DNA of 64,000 bases from Niastella vici (GCF_002077945.1 NZ_LVYD01000044.1:272547-336546), one strand, 5' to 3'; positions 1 to 9,763 are shown, counted from the first letter of the stretch. The notes: generated by a model from the sequence alone, not told the origin. A program made the numbers and translations.

Positions 1-84
1 GATCCAGAAACAGGATCAGCCGGCAGCATCTACAACTATCCCCAGGTAAAGATCAACACATTTGGAGTTAACGTAACATTCTAA
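1..84 (+). CDS. SusC-like TonB-dependent receptor, C-terminal end only
   Basis: The first 28 codons are open in frame and end in TAA at 82-84. The last residues, GVNVTF, form a final beta-strand ending in an aromatic residue, as is usual for an outer-membrane barrel and as seen in the other SusC proteins here. A SusD gene starts 12 bases later, which is the standard susC-susD order. The rest of the gene lies outside the window, so signal peptide, plug and any STN domain cannot be judged. Confidence 0.8.
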   Translation, partial: DPETGSAGSIYNYPQVKINTFGVNVTF

Positions 85-96
85 AAAGCCCGACAA

Positions 97-1704
97 ATGA
101 AAAAGAAATTATTCTATATATTATTTGCAGGCACTTCACTGGTTGCCTGTAAGAAAGATGTTTTAAATACTGCGCCTCTTGATGAATATAGCAATAGTTC
201 GCTTTGGACCTCAAAGGCCGATGCCAATGCCGCATTGACCGGCTGCTACAGCGGCTGGGAGCTCGGTGATAATATCCTGTACGACGACTGTATCTCAGAT
301 AATGGATTTGACCAGTTCCCGTGGGAAGGGTATGAAACCTTTGCATCGGGACTGGCCACGCCCAGCAACCCGGGTGTAAATAAGTACAGTTATACCACTA
401 TTCAGCGGTGTAACTGGTTTTTGGAGAATGTTGATAAAGTATCTGCAACATTACTCGACAATACCCTCAGAGACAGAATGAAGGGCGAGGCCAGGTTCCT
501 GAGGGCATACCGGTATTTTGTGTTAAGTCAGGTGTATGGCGATGTGCCGCTGACGCTCACCAATATAACTACCGCCGAGGCTAATACGATCACGCGCACA
601 CCCAAAGCGACCGTGGTTGATTTTGTTCTTAAAGAACTGGCTGAGATCGCCCCTGCATTGCCGGTCAGTTATTCGGGCAGCGACATAGGCCGCATTACCC
701 GTGGGGCTGCCCTGGCTTTAAAGGCCAGAGTAGAACTGTTTAACGCAAAGTACACAGATTGTATAACAACCTGTCAGCTATTGATGACCGCGCCATTCAG
801 CTACAGCCTGTACCCCAATTATGAAGGGTTGTTCAGGCCGCAGAATTCCAATAACAAGGAAGTGATCCTCGATGTGCAGTACCTGCAAAACGACAATGCC
901 GAGTGGGTGTTGGGTGCCATGCTGCCCAATTCGTACGGCGGCTGGAGCTCTATGGCGCCTACACAATCCCTGGTAGATGCGTATGAAACAAAAAATGGAA
1001 AGGAGATCCAGAACGATCCTTCCTACGACCCGCTGCAACCCTATAAGAACCGCGACCCCCGGTTGGATGCTTCCATTATCCGTCCCGGTCTTTATCACAA
1101 TGGCGGTTATTTTGACCCGTTAAGCCAGGGCTCAAGCGACCTGGTAGGAAATAACAACGCATCGCCAACAGGCTACAACTGGAAAAAATATGTGGCCGAC
1201 CTCGATGACTATAATAACTCTGCCTATGGAACCGACATCTGGAATACCGGTGGAAGTATTATAGTGATACGGTATGCAGAAATATTACTGGCCTATGCAG
1301 AAGCAAAAATTGAAGCTAATCAAATAGACGCTTCGGTGTATGCAGCCATTAACCTGGTGCGGCAAAGGCCAACAGTCAATATGCCTGTAGTTACCAATGC
1401 CCTTTATCCCGACCAGGCTTCCTTGCGTACGTTGATCCGGCGTGAAAGAAGAGTGGAGCTGGCTGGCGAAGGGCTTCGCTGGTACGATATTCAGCGCTGG
1501 AAAATAGGTTCAACCGTATTGAATGGAAATGTAAAAGGATGCCTCAATGGCTCAGTAGACCCTTCTAACGGTAACCTCACCCTGATACCCAATTCGAATT
1601 TCGTGGCCGGGTCAAGGTCTTTTGCCGATAAGAATTATTTATGGCCTATTCCGCAAAAAGAAAGGGATATCAATAAAGAATTGTCGCAAAATCAGGGATA
1701 CTAG
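97..1704 (+). CDS. SusD/RagB family glycan-binding lipoprotein
   Basis: This 535-residue protein should sit on the outer surface as the lid and glycan-binding partner of the SusC ending at 84. The N-terminus is a short hydrophobic signal ending in LVAC, with Cys18 as the lipidated residue. The middle has the helical TPR-like pattern of SusD (RAYRYFVLSQVYGDVPL near residue 146). The C-terminal half has the family signatures IRYAEILLAYAEA and RRERRVELAGEGLRWYDIQRW. Length is normal for the family. The ATG at 97 is chosen because it directly begins the signal peptide. The glycan specificity cannot be read from the sequence. Confidence 0.95.
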   Translation: MKKKLFYILFAGTSLVACKKDVLNTAPLDEYSNSSLWTSKADANAALTGCYSGWELGDNILYDDCISDNGFDQFPWEGYETFASGLATPSNPGVNKYSYTTIQRCNWFLENVDKVSATLLDNTLRDRMKGEARFLRAYRYFVLSQVYGDVPLTLTNITTAEANTITRTPKATVVDFVLKELAEIAPALPVSYSGSDIGRITRGAALALKARVELFNAKYTDCITTCQLLMTAPFSYSLYPNYEGLFRPQNSNNKEVILDVQYLQNDNAEWVLGAMLPNSYGGWSSMAPTQSLVDAYETKNGKEIQNDPSYDPLQPYKNRDPRLDASIIRPGLYHNGGYFDPLSQGSSDLVGNNNASPTGYNWKKYVADLDDYNNSAYGTDIWNTGGSIIVIRYAEILLAYAEAKIEANQIDASVYAAINLVRQRPTVNMPVVTNALYPDQASLRTLIRRERRVELAGEGLRWYDIQRWKIGSTVLNGNVKGCLNGSVDPSNGNLTLIPNSNFVAGSRSFADKNYLWPIPQKERDINKELSQNQGY

Positions 1705-1734
1705 TGTGCCAGCACATTTATTTAGGAGAACATT

Positions 1735-1809
1735 ATGAGAATAATAAAGCTTACTGCCGGGAGAAGATATATTTTCGACCGGCAGCTAAGCCTGCTCCCT
1801 GAGAAATGA
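1735..1809 (+). other. Possible 24-codon small ORF or leader with strong Shine-Dalgarno
   Basis: The 118-base gap between the SusD and GH35 genes holds a 24-codon frame (starts MRIIKLTAGRR, ends TGA) preceded by TTAGGAGAA at 1721-1729, five bases before the ATG. A 7-bp inverted repeat, CTGCCGG at 1754-1760 and CCGGCAG at 1779-1785, lies inside it. This could be a translated leader, a small peptide gene or chance. The purine-rich site is stronger than those of most neighbouring genes, which is the only reason it is listed. Confidence 0.2.
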
Positions 1810-1822
1810 ATTAAAACAAAAT

Positions 1823-4171
1823 ATGAAAAAACTGCCTTCCCTTTTTTTGCTGTTGCTGGCACTTCAGGCCGGAAAAATTAAAGCCCAGTCAAAACCCGTT
1901 ACGAACCTTTTGACCACCTCGTCCTTTTCAATTTCGGATGAGGATTTTATGCTCAATGGTAAACCATTTGTGATCCGTTGTGGTGAAATGCATTTTGCCC
2001 GTATTCCACAGGAATATTGGCGCCACCGGCTCAAAATGGCAAAAGCCATGGGATTAAATACCGTTTGTGCTTACCTGTTCTGGAACCTGCATGAGCCGGC
2101 TCCCGGGCAATTTCAATGGAATGGTATGGCCGATGCGGCACAGTTTTGCCGCATGGCACAGGAAGAAGGATTGTATGTGATACTGCGGCCCGGGCCTTAT
2201 GCCTGCGCAGAATGGGAGTTTGGCGGTTTCCCCTGGTGGTTACTGAAGAAAAAAGATCTGAAAGTTCGTACGCAGGATGCTTATTACCTGGAACGTTGCC
2301 GGCTTTACCTGCAGGAAGTGGGCCGGGTACTGGCCCCGTTGCAGGTAAGCAATGGCGGTTCCATTATAATGACGCAGGTGGAAAATGAATATGGCTCATA
2401 TGGGAATGATAAGGAATATATTGGTAAAATAAGGGATTACCTGGTGGAAGCCGGTTTTACCGTACCACTTTTTACCTGCGATGGCCCTTCCCAGTTAGTA
2501 CAGGATGTGCGGGATGATCTGTTCTGCGTAGTAAATTTTGGCGGCAACCCCGAAGCTAATTTTAAAGCGTTGCGCGCTATACGGCCTAAGGGCCCGCTTA
2601 TGTGCGGTGAATATTACCCGGGCTGGTTCGATTCGTGGGGTACCAGGCACCACAGCGGTTCTTCAGAAAGAGTGGAAAAAGAAATTGGCTGGATGCTCGA
2701 TCACAAGGCTTCTTTCAGTATCTATATGGCCCACGGCGGCACCTCGTTCGGGTTGTGGTCGGGCGCCAATTGCCCGCCATTCCTTCCCCAAACCAGCAGT
2801 TACGATTATGATGCACCCATTAACGAAGCCGGATGGGAAACCCCGAAATTTGTTGCCTTGCGGAATTTATTTTCCCGCTACCTGCAGCCTGGCGAATCGC
2901 TGCCCGATGTTCCTGCAAGGAACCCGGTTATAACCATTCCTGCCTTTCATACAACAGAAACAGCGCCTGTATTTTCGAACCTGCCGTCGCCAATAGCCGA
3001 TGAAACGGTGCGCAACATGGAAGAATACAATGAGGGGTACGGTGCTATTCTCTATCGCACAAAGCTGGCTGGTGGCGATGCCGGTAGTTTACAGATCAAA
3101 GAGGTGCACGATTATGCACTTGTTTACCTGAATGGAAAAAAGATAGCTGCCCTCGACAGAAGGAAAAATCAAAATACCTGTCAGTTGCCTGCTACCAAAA
3201 AAGGCGATGTGCTCGACATCCTGGTTGAAGCAATGGGCCGGGTGAACTATGGCGGCCATATACACGACAGAAAAGGCATTACTGAAAAAGTGGAGCTGAT
3301 CGTTAATGATAAAAATACCGAGCTTAAGAACTGGAATGTATACCCGTTGGCGTTGAATAACGATGCGGCGCCTTCCAATTTGAAATTCCGTGCTGGTGAA
3401 ACAAACGCACCTGCGTATCATAAAGCGAAGTTTGTGTTAGACAGGACCGGCGATACATTTCTTGATATGGGTACCTGGGGCAAGGGCATTGTTTGGCTCA
3501 ACGGTCATTGTTTGGGCCGGTTTTGGAATATTGGCCCCACACAAACCATGTATGTGCCCGGTCCCTGGTTAAAAAAAGGTGTGAATGAGATCATCGTACT
3601 CGATTACAACGGACCAAAAATGAATGTGCTGGCCGGGTTGGAAAAACCTTTGCTGGATGCGGTAACTGAAAAGTCTTCAGTAAAAAAACACCGCAAGGAA
3701 GGGCAACAGGTAAACCTTGCATATAGTCAACCGGTATTTACAGGCGCGTTCAACGAAGGCATTGAATGGCAGACGGTGAATTTCAAAGCAACTGCCGGCC
3801 GGTATTTCTGCCTGGAAGCATTAAATGCCCAGCGTGCAGATGATCACTATACCACCGGGGCCGAGCTGTACCTGATCGATGAAAAAGGAAAGGAAATTCC
3901 GCGGAATAAATGGAAGATCGTTTATGCCGACAGTGAAGAAATGGAAGGGGAAGATGGCAAGGCCGACAACCTGTTCGATCTGCAGAACACCACCATTTGG
4001 CATACCCAGTGGCAGGATGCATCGCCCAAACACCCGCACCAGGTAGTGATTGATCTGGGCGCTGAATACAGGATCGCGGGCATGAGGTACCTGCCGCGCC
4101 AGGATGCACCCAATGGTCACATAAAAGACTTCAATATTTACCTGAGCAAGACGATGTTCAAAGGACTATAG
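1823..4171 (+). CDS. GH35 beta-galactosidase with C-terminal F5/8-type domain
   Basis: This is a secreted retaining exo-beta-galactosidase of family GH35. Residues 1-21 form a signal peptide. The TIM barrel starts with FMLNGKPFVIRCGEMHFARIP (around 43-62), followed by FWNLHEP and RPGPYACAEWEFGG. The acid/base is expected at Glu189 in VENEYG and the nucleophile at Glu263 in CGEYYPGWFDSWG, close to the positions in human GLB1. Jelly-roll domains follow, and residues from about 640 resemble a discoidin (F5/8 type C) carbohydrate-binding domain with IDLGAEYRIAGMRYLPR. At 782 residues it is longer than a minimal GH35 because of this domain. The GH43-GH2 gene begins 8 bases after the stop, so the two are probably cotranscribed. 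The exact linkage cleaved is unknown. Confidence 0.93.
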   Translation: MKKLPSLFLLLLALQAGKIKAQSKPVTNLLTTSSFSISDEDFMLNGKPFVIRCGEMHFARIPQEYWRHRLKMAKAMGLNTVCAYLFWNLHEPAPGQFQWNGMADAAQFCRMAQEEGLYVILRPGPYACAEWEFGGFPWWLLKKKDLKVRTQDAYYLERCRLYLQEVGRVLAPLQVSNGGSIIMTQVENEYGSYGNDKEYIGKIRDYLVEAGFTVPLFTCDGPSQLVQDVRDDLFCVVNFGGNPEANFKALRAIRPKGPLMCGEYYPGWFDSWGTRHHSGSSERVEKEIGWMLDHKASFSIYMAHGGTSFGLWSGANCPPFLPQTSSYDYDAPINEAGWETPKFVALRNLFSRYLQPGESLPDVPARNPVITIPAFHTTETAPVFSNLPSPIADETVRNMEEYNEGYGAILYRTKLAGGDAGSLQIKEVHDYALVYLNGKKIAALDRRKNQNTCQLPATKKGDVLDILVEAMGRVNYGGHIHDRKGITEKVELIVNDKNTELKNWNVYPLALNNDAAPSNLKFRAGETNAPAYHKAKFVLDRTGDTFLDMGTWGKGIVWLNGHCLGRFWNIGPTQTMYVPGPWLKKGVNEIIVLDYNGPKMNVLAGLEKPLLDAVTEKSSVKKHRKEGQQVNLAYSQPVFTGAFNEGIEWQTVNFKATAGRYFCLEALNAQRADDHYTTGAELYLIDEKGKEIPRNKWKIVYADSEEMEGEDGKADNLFDLQNTTIWHTQWQDASPKHPHQVVIDLGAEYRIAGMRYLPRQDAPNGHIKDFNIYLSKTMFKGL

Positions 4172-4179
4172 AAAGTGCT

Positions 4180-7100
4180 ATGCGAAAATTGTTACTGCTT
4201 TTTTTTATAACCACCACCTGTGCTGGACAGCAGCTCTATGCACAGAAACAGGCTGCTTCACCCGTTTATACAGCCGATAACGGTGACGGCACCTATAAAA
4301 ATCCCCTGCTTTGGGGCGATTGGCCCGATCCCGATCTCATAAGGGTGGGGGATGAGTTTTATTTCGTTTCTACCAGTATGCATTATGTGCCCGGTTGCCC
4401 TATCTTAAAATCGAAGGACCTGGTGAACTGGGAAATGGCGGGGTATGCAGTTGACCGGTATAACGAAGACCCGCGCTATAACCTGCAGGGCGGTAACATG
4501 TACCTGCGTGGTTCCTGGGCGGCAACCATCAGACATCATAACGGGTTATTCTATGTTGGGTTTTGTACGCCCCGGTGGGATAAGGAGAAAGGACAGTTCT
4601 CCATTTGCACGGCAAAGGAGGTGAAAGGTCCCTGGACGCGCACCATTTTTCCGGAATATTTATACGATCCCGGTTTGTTTTTTGACGATAACGGAAAAGT
4701 ATATGTGGTGCATGGGCAGGGAAAGTTGTATGTGACCGAGCTGGCCGCCGATGCCCGCTCTGCTATTGGCGCTGCCAAAGAGATCTGGACAAAACCTATA
4801 GAAAAGCCGGCAGGTTCTACGGCCCCGGGCCAGCGTTATGGTATGGAAGGCTCGCATGTATACAAGATCAATGGTTATTACTACATAACCTGTCCGGCCG
4901 GCGGCACCGAAGGCTGGCAGGTGTGTTTACGCAGTAAAAATATCTATGGCCCATACGAAAGCAAAGTCATTGTACAGGATGAATCGTCGTACCCCGCCAA
5001 TGGGTTGCACCAGGGCGGTATGGTACAGTTGAAAGATGGAAGCTGGTGGTTTTTGATCATGCAGGACCGCGGGCCTATTGGCCGGGTGCCGCATTTGGTA
5101 CCCGTAGTGTGGAAGGAGGGATGGCCCCTGTTGGGAATAGACGGCAATGGCAAAGGCGTTCTCACCTATACAAAACCGAATGTAGGTAAAACCTGGCCGG
5201 TAAAAGTTCCTGCAACCACCGATGAGTTTAACAAGGCCACGCTGGGCCTGCAATGGCAATGGAACCACAACCCCGATCGGGAAAAATGGTCATTGAAAGA
5301 AAGAAATGGGTATCTGCGTTTGCATGCTTCGCTGGCAGCAGAATTACCTACAGCACGAAATACATTGACGCAACGCGTGCAGGGACCTGTTTCGGAAGCA
5401 ACCGTTGAGCTGGAGCTTAACGGATTGAAGACCGGCAACACGGCGGGATTTGGGGTATTTCAATCACCCTATGCCTATATAGCAGTAAGGAAAGCGGGAA
5501 ATAACAGTTGCCTGCTGATGGTAAATAATGGGAAGGTGATCGACAGCATCGCACATTTCAATGCGCAAAAGATCTGGATCAGGGCGCATGCCACCCATCT
5601 ATCGTACATCGCTACGTTTTCATACAGTACAGATGGAAAGCATTTCATCCCATTCGGAAATGAATTAAAAATGGGGCTGGGGTACGACTGGACGGCCAAC
5701 CGCTTTGCGCTGTTTAATTTCAGCGCAACCAAAGAAGGTGTTGGTGGATATGCCGATTTTAACTGGTTTCATTTTACCGGTTCCAACCCAAACTCCTCTA
5801 CTGTTTCTATTGCAGATGCGGCGCGCAGCGTTTTTAACTTAAATACCAACTGGGCTTTCTTCAGGGGCGATGTTAAAGACGCCGAAGCACCCGGGTACAA
5901 TGACAGGGATTGGGTATCGGTGAGTGTTCCGCATACCATGCGATTGGAAAAAAAGCACAATGGCGGCAACAATATTTACCAGGGTATAGGCTGGTACCGC
6001 AGGTATTTCAAATTAAACAGGACGTACGCAGGCAAAAGACTGGTGCTGAATTTTGATGGCGTGCAAAAGAATTGTGAGGTATTTCTCAATGGCGAAAAAC
6101 TAACCACGCATTACGGCGGGTATATAGGATTTGTAGTTGATATAACCAATAAGGTGAATTTTGACACTGACAATGTGCTGGCTGTTCGGGTTGCTAATTT
6201 GGATGATCCCCAAACCCCGCCCGGCAAGGAGCAGGCAAAACTGGATTTTAATTATTACGGCGGTATTTACCGGGACGTAACACTCATAGCGACCAATAAG
6301 GTTTATATCTCAAATTCGCTTGAAGCCAATAAAGTTGCAGGTGGGGGCGTATTTATTACTTACCCAAAAGTGAATGCGCAACAAGCTGCAATAAATGTGA
6401 AAACCCATGTTGTAAGCCAAACCCCGGGCACAATTCCCGTAAGGCTTGTAACAAGCATCCGCGATAAAGAAGGGCAGGAGGTGGCAAGGGCAGAGACCGA
6501 AGAAATAGTGAGCGGTGAAAAAGAATTTGAACAGCGGCTCCAGGTGTTAAACCCCCAGCTATGGCATCCTTACCACCCTTATTTGTACCAGGTAGTTTCA
6601 CAGGTGTACAATGGAACAGAATTATCTGACGACGTAACAACGCCCAGCGGCATTCGTACCATTTCTTTCAGATCACCCGATGGTAAAGCCGATGGGTTTT
6701 ATATTAATGGAGAGAAGTTGTATCTGCGGGGCGTGAATCGCCATCAGAGTTATCAGAATATAGGAGATGCAGCCGCTAATTCCATGCAGTACAGAGATGC
6801 CCTGCAGATCAAAAAGGGCGGGTTCAATGCAGTGCGGGCGGCGCATTATCCGCAATCGCCTGCGTTTTTAGATGCCTGTGATAAACTGGGGTTATTGGTG
6901 ATCGAATGTGAGCCCGGGTGGCAGGCATTCAATAAAGATTCCGTTTTTATAAAGAGATCGTTTCAGCAAATACGTGAAATGATCAGGCGTGACCGTAACC
7001 GGCCGTCTGTGTTTTTATACGAAACATCTTTAAACGAATCGCCCACGCCTGAATCATGGGCCAGGGAAGCAGTGCGCATTGCACACGAAGAAATGCCCAA

Positions 7101-8679
7101 TGATCAGCTGTTCACTTCAGATGATTTTTTTGCCAACGGAAAGAAGTGTTACGATGTAAGTTATAAAGTGATCAATGAAGATGGTACCGACCCAATGCCC
7201 GAAATGCCATCCCTGACAAGGGAATGGGGCGACACCTGGATTGCAGACCCAGCAAAAGAAAATGGTCTCAGGGCCTCTATGAGCTACACTGCGAAAGGAC
7301 TGTTAACTCAGTGCCTGCTGCGGCAAAATGCATTGAATGGTACCATGCTGGAGGAGGAGGGCGGGTATTGGGATCACGCCCGGCTCGATGCCAACGAAAG
7401 GATCAGCGGGTATTTTTTGTGGAGTTTTAATGATATAACGAGAGGGTGTGATCCGGTTACCGCTTATTGTGGCGTAGTGGATATTAACCGGTATGAGAAG
7501 TTCGGTTATTATCAGTTACAGGCCATGCAGGACCCCAAAAGAACTATTTATGAACCAATGGTATTTATAGCCAGTTATAACAGCCTTCCCGGCCTCGACT
7601 CAAACATCGTTGTTTTTTCCAACTGCGACAAGGTGCGGCTATCCAGGAACAATACATTAGTTGGAGAAATGACAAGAGCAGAAAATGCAGCCACCGCTCC
7701 ATTTGTTGCCGCTAAAGGCGGAAGCCCCTACTATTGTTTTAAGACCGGCCGCTATGAATCAGGTGAGTTGAAAGCAGAAGGGATGATCGATGGCAAAGTG
7801 GTGAAAACGCATGTTGTAAGAACGCCGGGGAAGGCCCACCACCTCGAAATTGTAATGGCAGCTGATGGTATAAAACCGGTGGCAGACGGTTCAGATATGT
7901 TGCCTGTGTATATTAAAGTCTGCGATAAGAACGGAACAGTGGTGACAAATACAAAACCGCTTCAATCTTATACCATCCATTTAAATGTATCAGGCAATGG
8001 AACGCTTATAGGCGCCAATATGCCCGGTATTTCCATTGCAACCCAGCAAACGGAAGGCGGAATAGGTTATGGCATTATTCAAACGGCAAAGCGCGCGGGA
8101 CGCATTACCATGACTGCCACCAGCCCGGGATTATTACCGGCAACGGCCGTGATCAATACAAGCCCCTATAGAGGAAGTTATTTGCCCGACGGTGTTCACG
8201 TACAATGGAAAAATGAAAAAGAAACCGGGACCAGGGTGGTAAAAGACAGTGCCGGAACCGCCCTGCCTGCGGTCATTAAACTTACCCGGGAAATGATAAG
8301 AGTGTCCGGTGAAGTGAATAGCAGGGGTGTTGAAAATTTAACAGATAATAATTCCTCAACTGTATGGACGCACGAAAGAAACAGCTTGCCGGTTGAGATA
8401 ACCATTGACCTGGGCCGGAATTATATACTTGGTGGCAGCAGGATCTTCTGGGGAAAAGACAGTGACTGGTATACTTACTCCCTTGCTGCTTCTTTAAATG
8501 GAACGGAATGGCAAACGCTTATCAATAAAGAAAAAGTGTCGGGCCAGGAGTATAAACCAGTATTATTTAATTGTTATGATGTGAGGTATATCAGGGTGGT
8601 TGTTTTTGACGTGCAGCCTGAAAAAAGTAAAGCCGCAATTAAAGAACTGGAGTTTTACGGATACCCGGTAAAGAAGTAG
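4180..8679 (+). CDS. GH43-GH2 fusion glycosidase with discoidin-like C-terminus
   Basis: This 1499-residue secreted protein joins two enzymes. After a signal peptide ending near LYAQ, residues about 35-330 form a GH43 five-bladed propeller with base Asp50 (DWPDPD), Asp163 (YDPGLFFDD) and acid Glu223 (GMEGSHVY). Residues about 345-535 resemble the GH43 C-terminal beta-sandwich. From about 548 a complete GH2 unit follows: a sugar-binding jelly roll, an Ig-like domain and a TIM barrel beginning YINGEKLYLRGVNRHQSY. The candidate acid/base is Glu953 in TSLNES and the nucleophile Glu1015 in LTREWGD. The usual GH2 RDRNHPSV..WS.GNE is altered to RDRNRPSVFLYETSLNES. A discoidin-like domain closes the protein (about 1365-1497). 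GH43 enzymes usually remove arabinose or xylose and GH2 enzymes galactose, mannose or uronic acid. The actual pair of activities is not known. Confidence 0.88.
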   Translation: MRKLLLLFFITTTCAGQQLYAQKQAASPVYTADNGDGTYKNPLLWGDWPDPDLIRVGDEFYFVSTSMHYVPGCPILKSKDLVNWEMAGYAVDRYNEDPRYNLQGGNMYLRGSWAATIRHHNGLFYVGFCTPRWDKEKGQFSICTAKEVKGPWTRTIFPEYLYDPGLFFDDNGKVYVVHGQGKLYVTELAADARSAIGAAKEIWTKPIEKPAGSTAPGQRYGMEGSHVYKINGYYYITCPAGGTEGWQVCLRSKNIYGPYESKVIVQDESSYPANGLHQGGMVQLKDGSWWFLIMQDRGPIGRVPHLVPVVWKEGWPLLGIDGNGKGVLTYTKPNVGKTWPVKVPATTDEFNKATLGLQWQWNHNPDREKWSLKERNGYLRLHASLAAELPTARNTLTQRVQGPVSEATVELELNGLKTGNTAGFGVFQSPYAYIAVRKAGNNSCLLMVNNGKVIDSIAHFNAQKIWIRAHATHLSYIATFSYSTDGKHFIPFGNELKMGLGYDWTANRFALFNFSATKEGVGGYADFNWFHFTGSNPNSSTVSIADAARSVFNLNTNWAFFRGDVKDAEAPGYNDRDWVSVSVPHTMRLEKKHNGGNNIYQGIGWYRRYFKLNRTYAGKRLVLNFDGVQKNCEVFLNGEKLTTHYGGYIGFVVDITNKVNFDTDNVLAVRVANLDDPQTPPGKEQAKLDFNYYGGIYRDVTLIATNKVYISNSLEANKVAGGGVFITYPKVNAQQAAINVKTHVVSQTPGTIPVRLVTSIRDKEGQEVARAETEEIVSGEKEFEQRLQVLNPQLWHPYHPYLYQVVSQVYNGTELSDDVTTPSGIRTISFRSPDGKADGFYINGEKLYLRGVNRHQSYQNIGDAAANSMQYRDALQIKKGGFNAVRAAHYPQSPAFLDACDKLGLLVIECEPGWQAFNKDSVFIKRSFQQIREMIRRDRNRPSVFLYETSLNESPTPESWAREAVRIAHEEMPNDQLFTSDDFFANGKKCYDVSYKVINEDGTDPMPEMPSLTREWGDTWIADPAKENGLRASMSYTAKGLLTQCLLRQNALNGTMLEEEGGYWDHARLDANERISGYFLWSFNDITRGCDPVTAYCGVVDINRYEKFGYYQLQAMQDPKRTIYEPMVFIASYNSLPGLDSNIVVFSNCDKVRLSRNNTLVGEMTRAENAATAPFVAAKGGSPYYCFKTGRYESGELKAEGMIDGKVVKTHVVRTPGKAHHLEIVMAADGIKPVADGSDMLPVYIKVCDKNGTVVTNTKPLQSYTIHLNVSGNGTLIGANMPGISIATQQTEGGIGYGIIQTAKRAGRITMTATSPGLLPATAVINTSPYRGSYLPDGVHVQWKNEKETGTRVVKDSAGTALPAVIKLTREMIRVSGEVNSRGVENLTDNNSSTVWTHERNSLPVEITIDLGRNYILGGSRIFWGKDSDWYTYSLAASLNGTEWQTLINKEKVSGQEYKPVLFNCYDVRYIRVVVFDVQPEKSKAAIKELEFYGYPVKK

Positions 8680-8699
8680 CTTTACCAAAATATTTGCTC

Positions 8700-8963
8700 A
8701 TGCTCCTCGATTTTATCGGCTGGATCGGGTTTGCTAGTTGTGTAATTGCCTACTTCCTATTAAATATTGGGTATATCCGGTTCAACGGGTGGCCTTTTCA
8801 GCTGTTGAACCTGCTGGGTGGTACAGGGCTGGCCATAAAGGCCTACCAGCTTCATGATGTGCCCAACATGCTGGCAAACGGTTTATGGGGACTGATCGCT
8901 GTTGGAGGTATTATCAAGTATTTTATAAAAAGGTCCGATCAGGAGATCCCGAGCAAACTGTAA
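8700..8963 (+). CDS. Small integral membrane protein, CBU_0592-like
   Basis: The 87-residue product is nearly all hydrophobic, with about three membrane segments (IGWIGFASCVIAYFLLN; GWPFQLLNLLGGTGLAIKA; MLANGLWGLIAVGGIIKYF). It resembles the family of small bacterial membrane proteins typified by CBU_0592, whose function is unknown. An upstream in-frame TTG at 8694 exists, but the ATG at 8700 is preferred. It starts 20 bases after the GH43-GH2 stop and may be read as the last gene of that operon. Its 3' end overlaps the convergent TetR gene by 25 bases. Confidence 0.65.
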   Translation: MLLDFIGWIGFASCVIAYFLLNIGYIRFNGWPFQLLNLLGGTGLAIKAYQLHDVPNMLANGLWGLIAVGGIIKYFIKRSDQEIPSKL

Positions 8964-9532
8964 GCGGCCGCTTTATGCCGGATCACTATTTTTTCATATT
9001 CTTTTTTATCGTTGATAACACTTACATAAAAGTAAGACCCATCCACTAACACAAAAAGCTTATCGGCCACTTCCTCAACGTTTTTTACCGACAATATTTT
9101 ACCCTTATTACACGATTCAATAAAGGATGCCAGCCTGCTGCGTAGCGTGCTGCCAATGCTGTGGTACATTTGCTTTATCTTTTTATCCCTGAAGGTGAGC
9201 GCATAGCAACTATAAAATAAGCCATCGTCAAAAAGGTTGTTCCATTTTTTTGAAAATAGATTGTCGATCATTTTTTTAAGGTCGGCCAGGGTAGGTTTAT
9301 CGGTATTTTCCACCCTGTAAATAAGCATGTACTTGTCGAGGATATACTCAATGAGGGCATACACCAGTTCCTGTTTGTTCCTGAAATAATGAACAATTAA
9401 GCTGGGGTTTATTTCCATTACCTCCGCAATTTTAGCAATGGACGTTTCTTCCAGGCCCTCTTTTTTAGCTACTTTATAAAAGGCTTTTATGATCTCTTTC
9501 TTTCTTGGTTCTTCCAAACTTTTTCTTCCCAT
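8939..9532 (-). CDS. TetR family transcriptional regulator
   Basis: The protein of 197 residues has an N-terminal TetR helix-turn-helix (EEPRKKEIIKAFYKVAKKEG, then TSIAKIAEVMEINPSLIVHYFRNKQELVYALIEYI) and a C-terminal helical ligand-binding and dimerisation domain ending in HKAAAYSLLGIS. The ATG at 9532 (MGRKSLEEP) is chosen over an in-frame TTG 22 codons upstream. It is divergent from the SusC gene at 9896, with 363 bases between them that carry an inverted repeat (9746-9763). TetR proteins usually repress adjacent genes and release DNA on binding a small ligand. The ligand here is unknown. Confidence 0.9.
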   Translation of the reverse strand: MGRKSLEEPRKKEIIKAFYKVAKKEGLEETSIAKIAEVMEINPSLIVHYFRNKQELVYALIEYILDKYMLIYRVENTDKPTLADLKKMIDNLFSKKWNNLFDDGLFYSCYALTFRDKKIKQMYHSIGSTLRSRLASFIESCNKGKILSVKNVEEVADKLFVLVDGSYFYVSVINDKKEYEKIVIRHKAAAYSLLGIS

Positions 9533-9745
9533 AAAGCTACTCTTGGTGTCTGTGAATTGATTCAAAAGTGAAAAATACACAATCTGTTCAAATAACAATT
9601 ATATGTGTGCTTATTTTTTTAGCAGCGGAAGAATGGTCGTATTTCCCCTGCAACTGATCGTGATAATTATTGAAGGAGGCAGGTGCCGCAGTTTACACAA
9701 TCGATTGCGTGATCTTTAAGTTAAACATTTTATCGAATATTATAA

Positions 9746-9763
9746 ATTGAATGAATGTTCAAT
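9746..9763. promoter_or_regulatory. Inverted repeat, candidate TetR operator
   Basis: ATTGAA and TTCAAT arms are separated by TGAATG between the divergent tetR and susC genes. The 18-bp size suits a TetR dimer. The rest of this 363-base gap (9533-9895) is AT-rich. No small gene is visible in it, and no exact Bacteroidota promoter was identified. Confidence 0.35.

Noticed and set aside
8694..8699. TTG start for the small membrane protein, and similar TTG starts at 18594, 20903, 30795, 36040 and 50326
   Set aside because: In each case an ATG a few codons downstream begins a better N-terminus.
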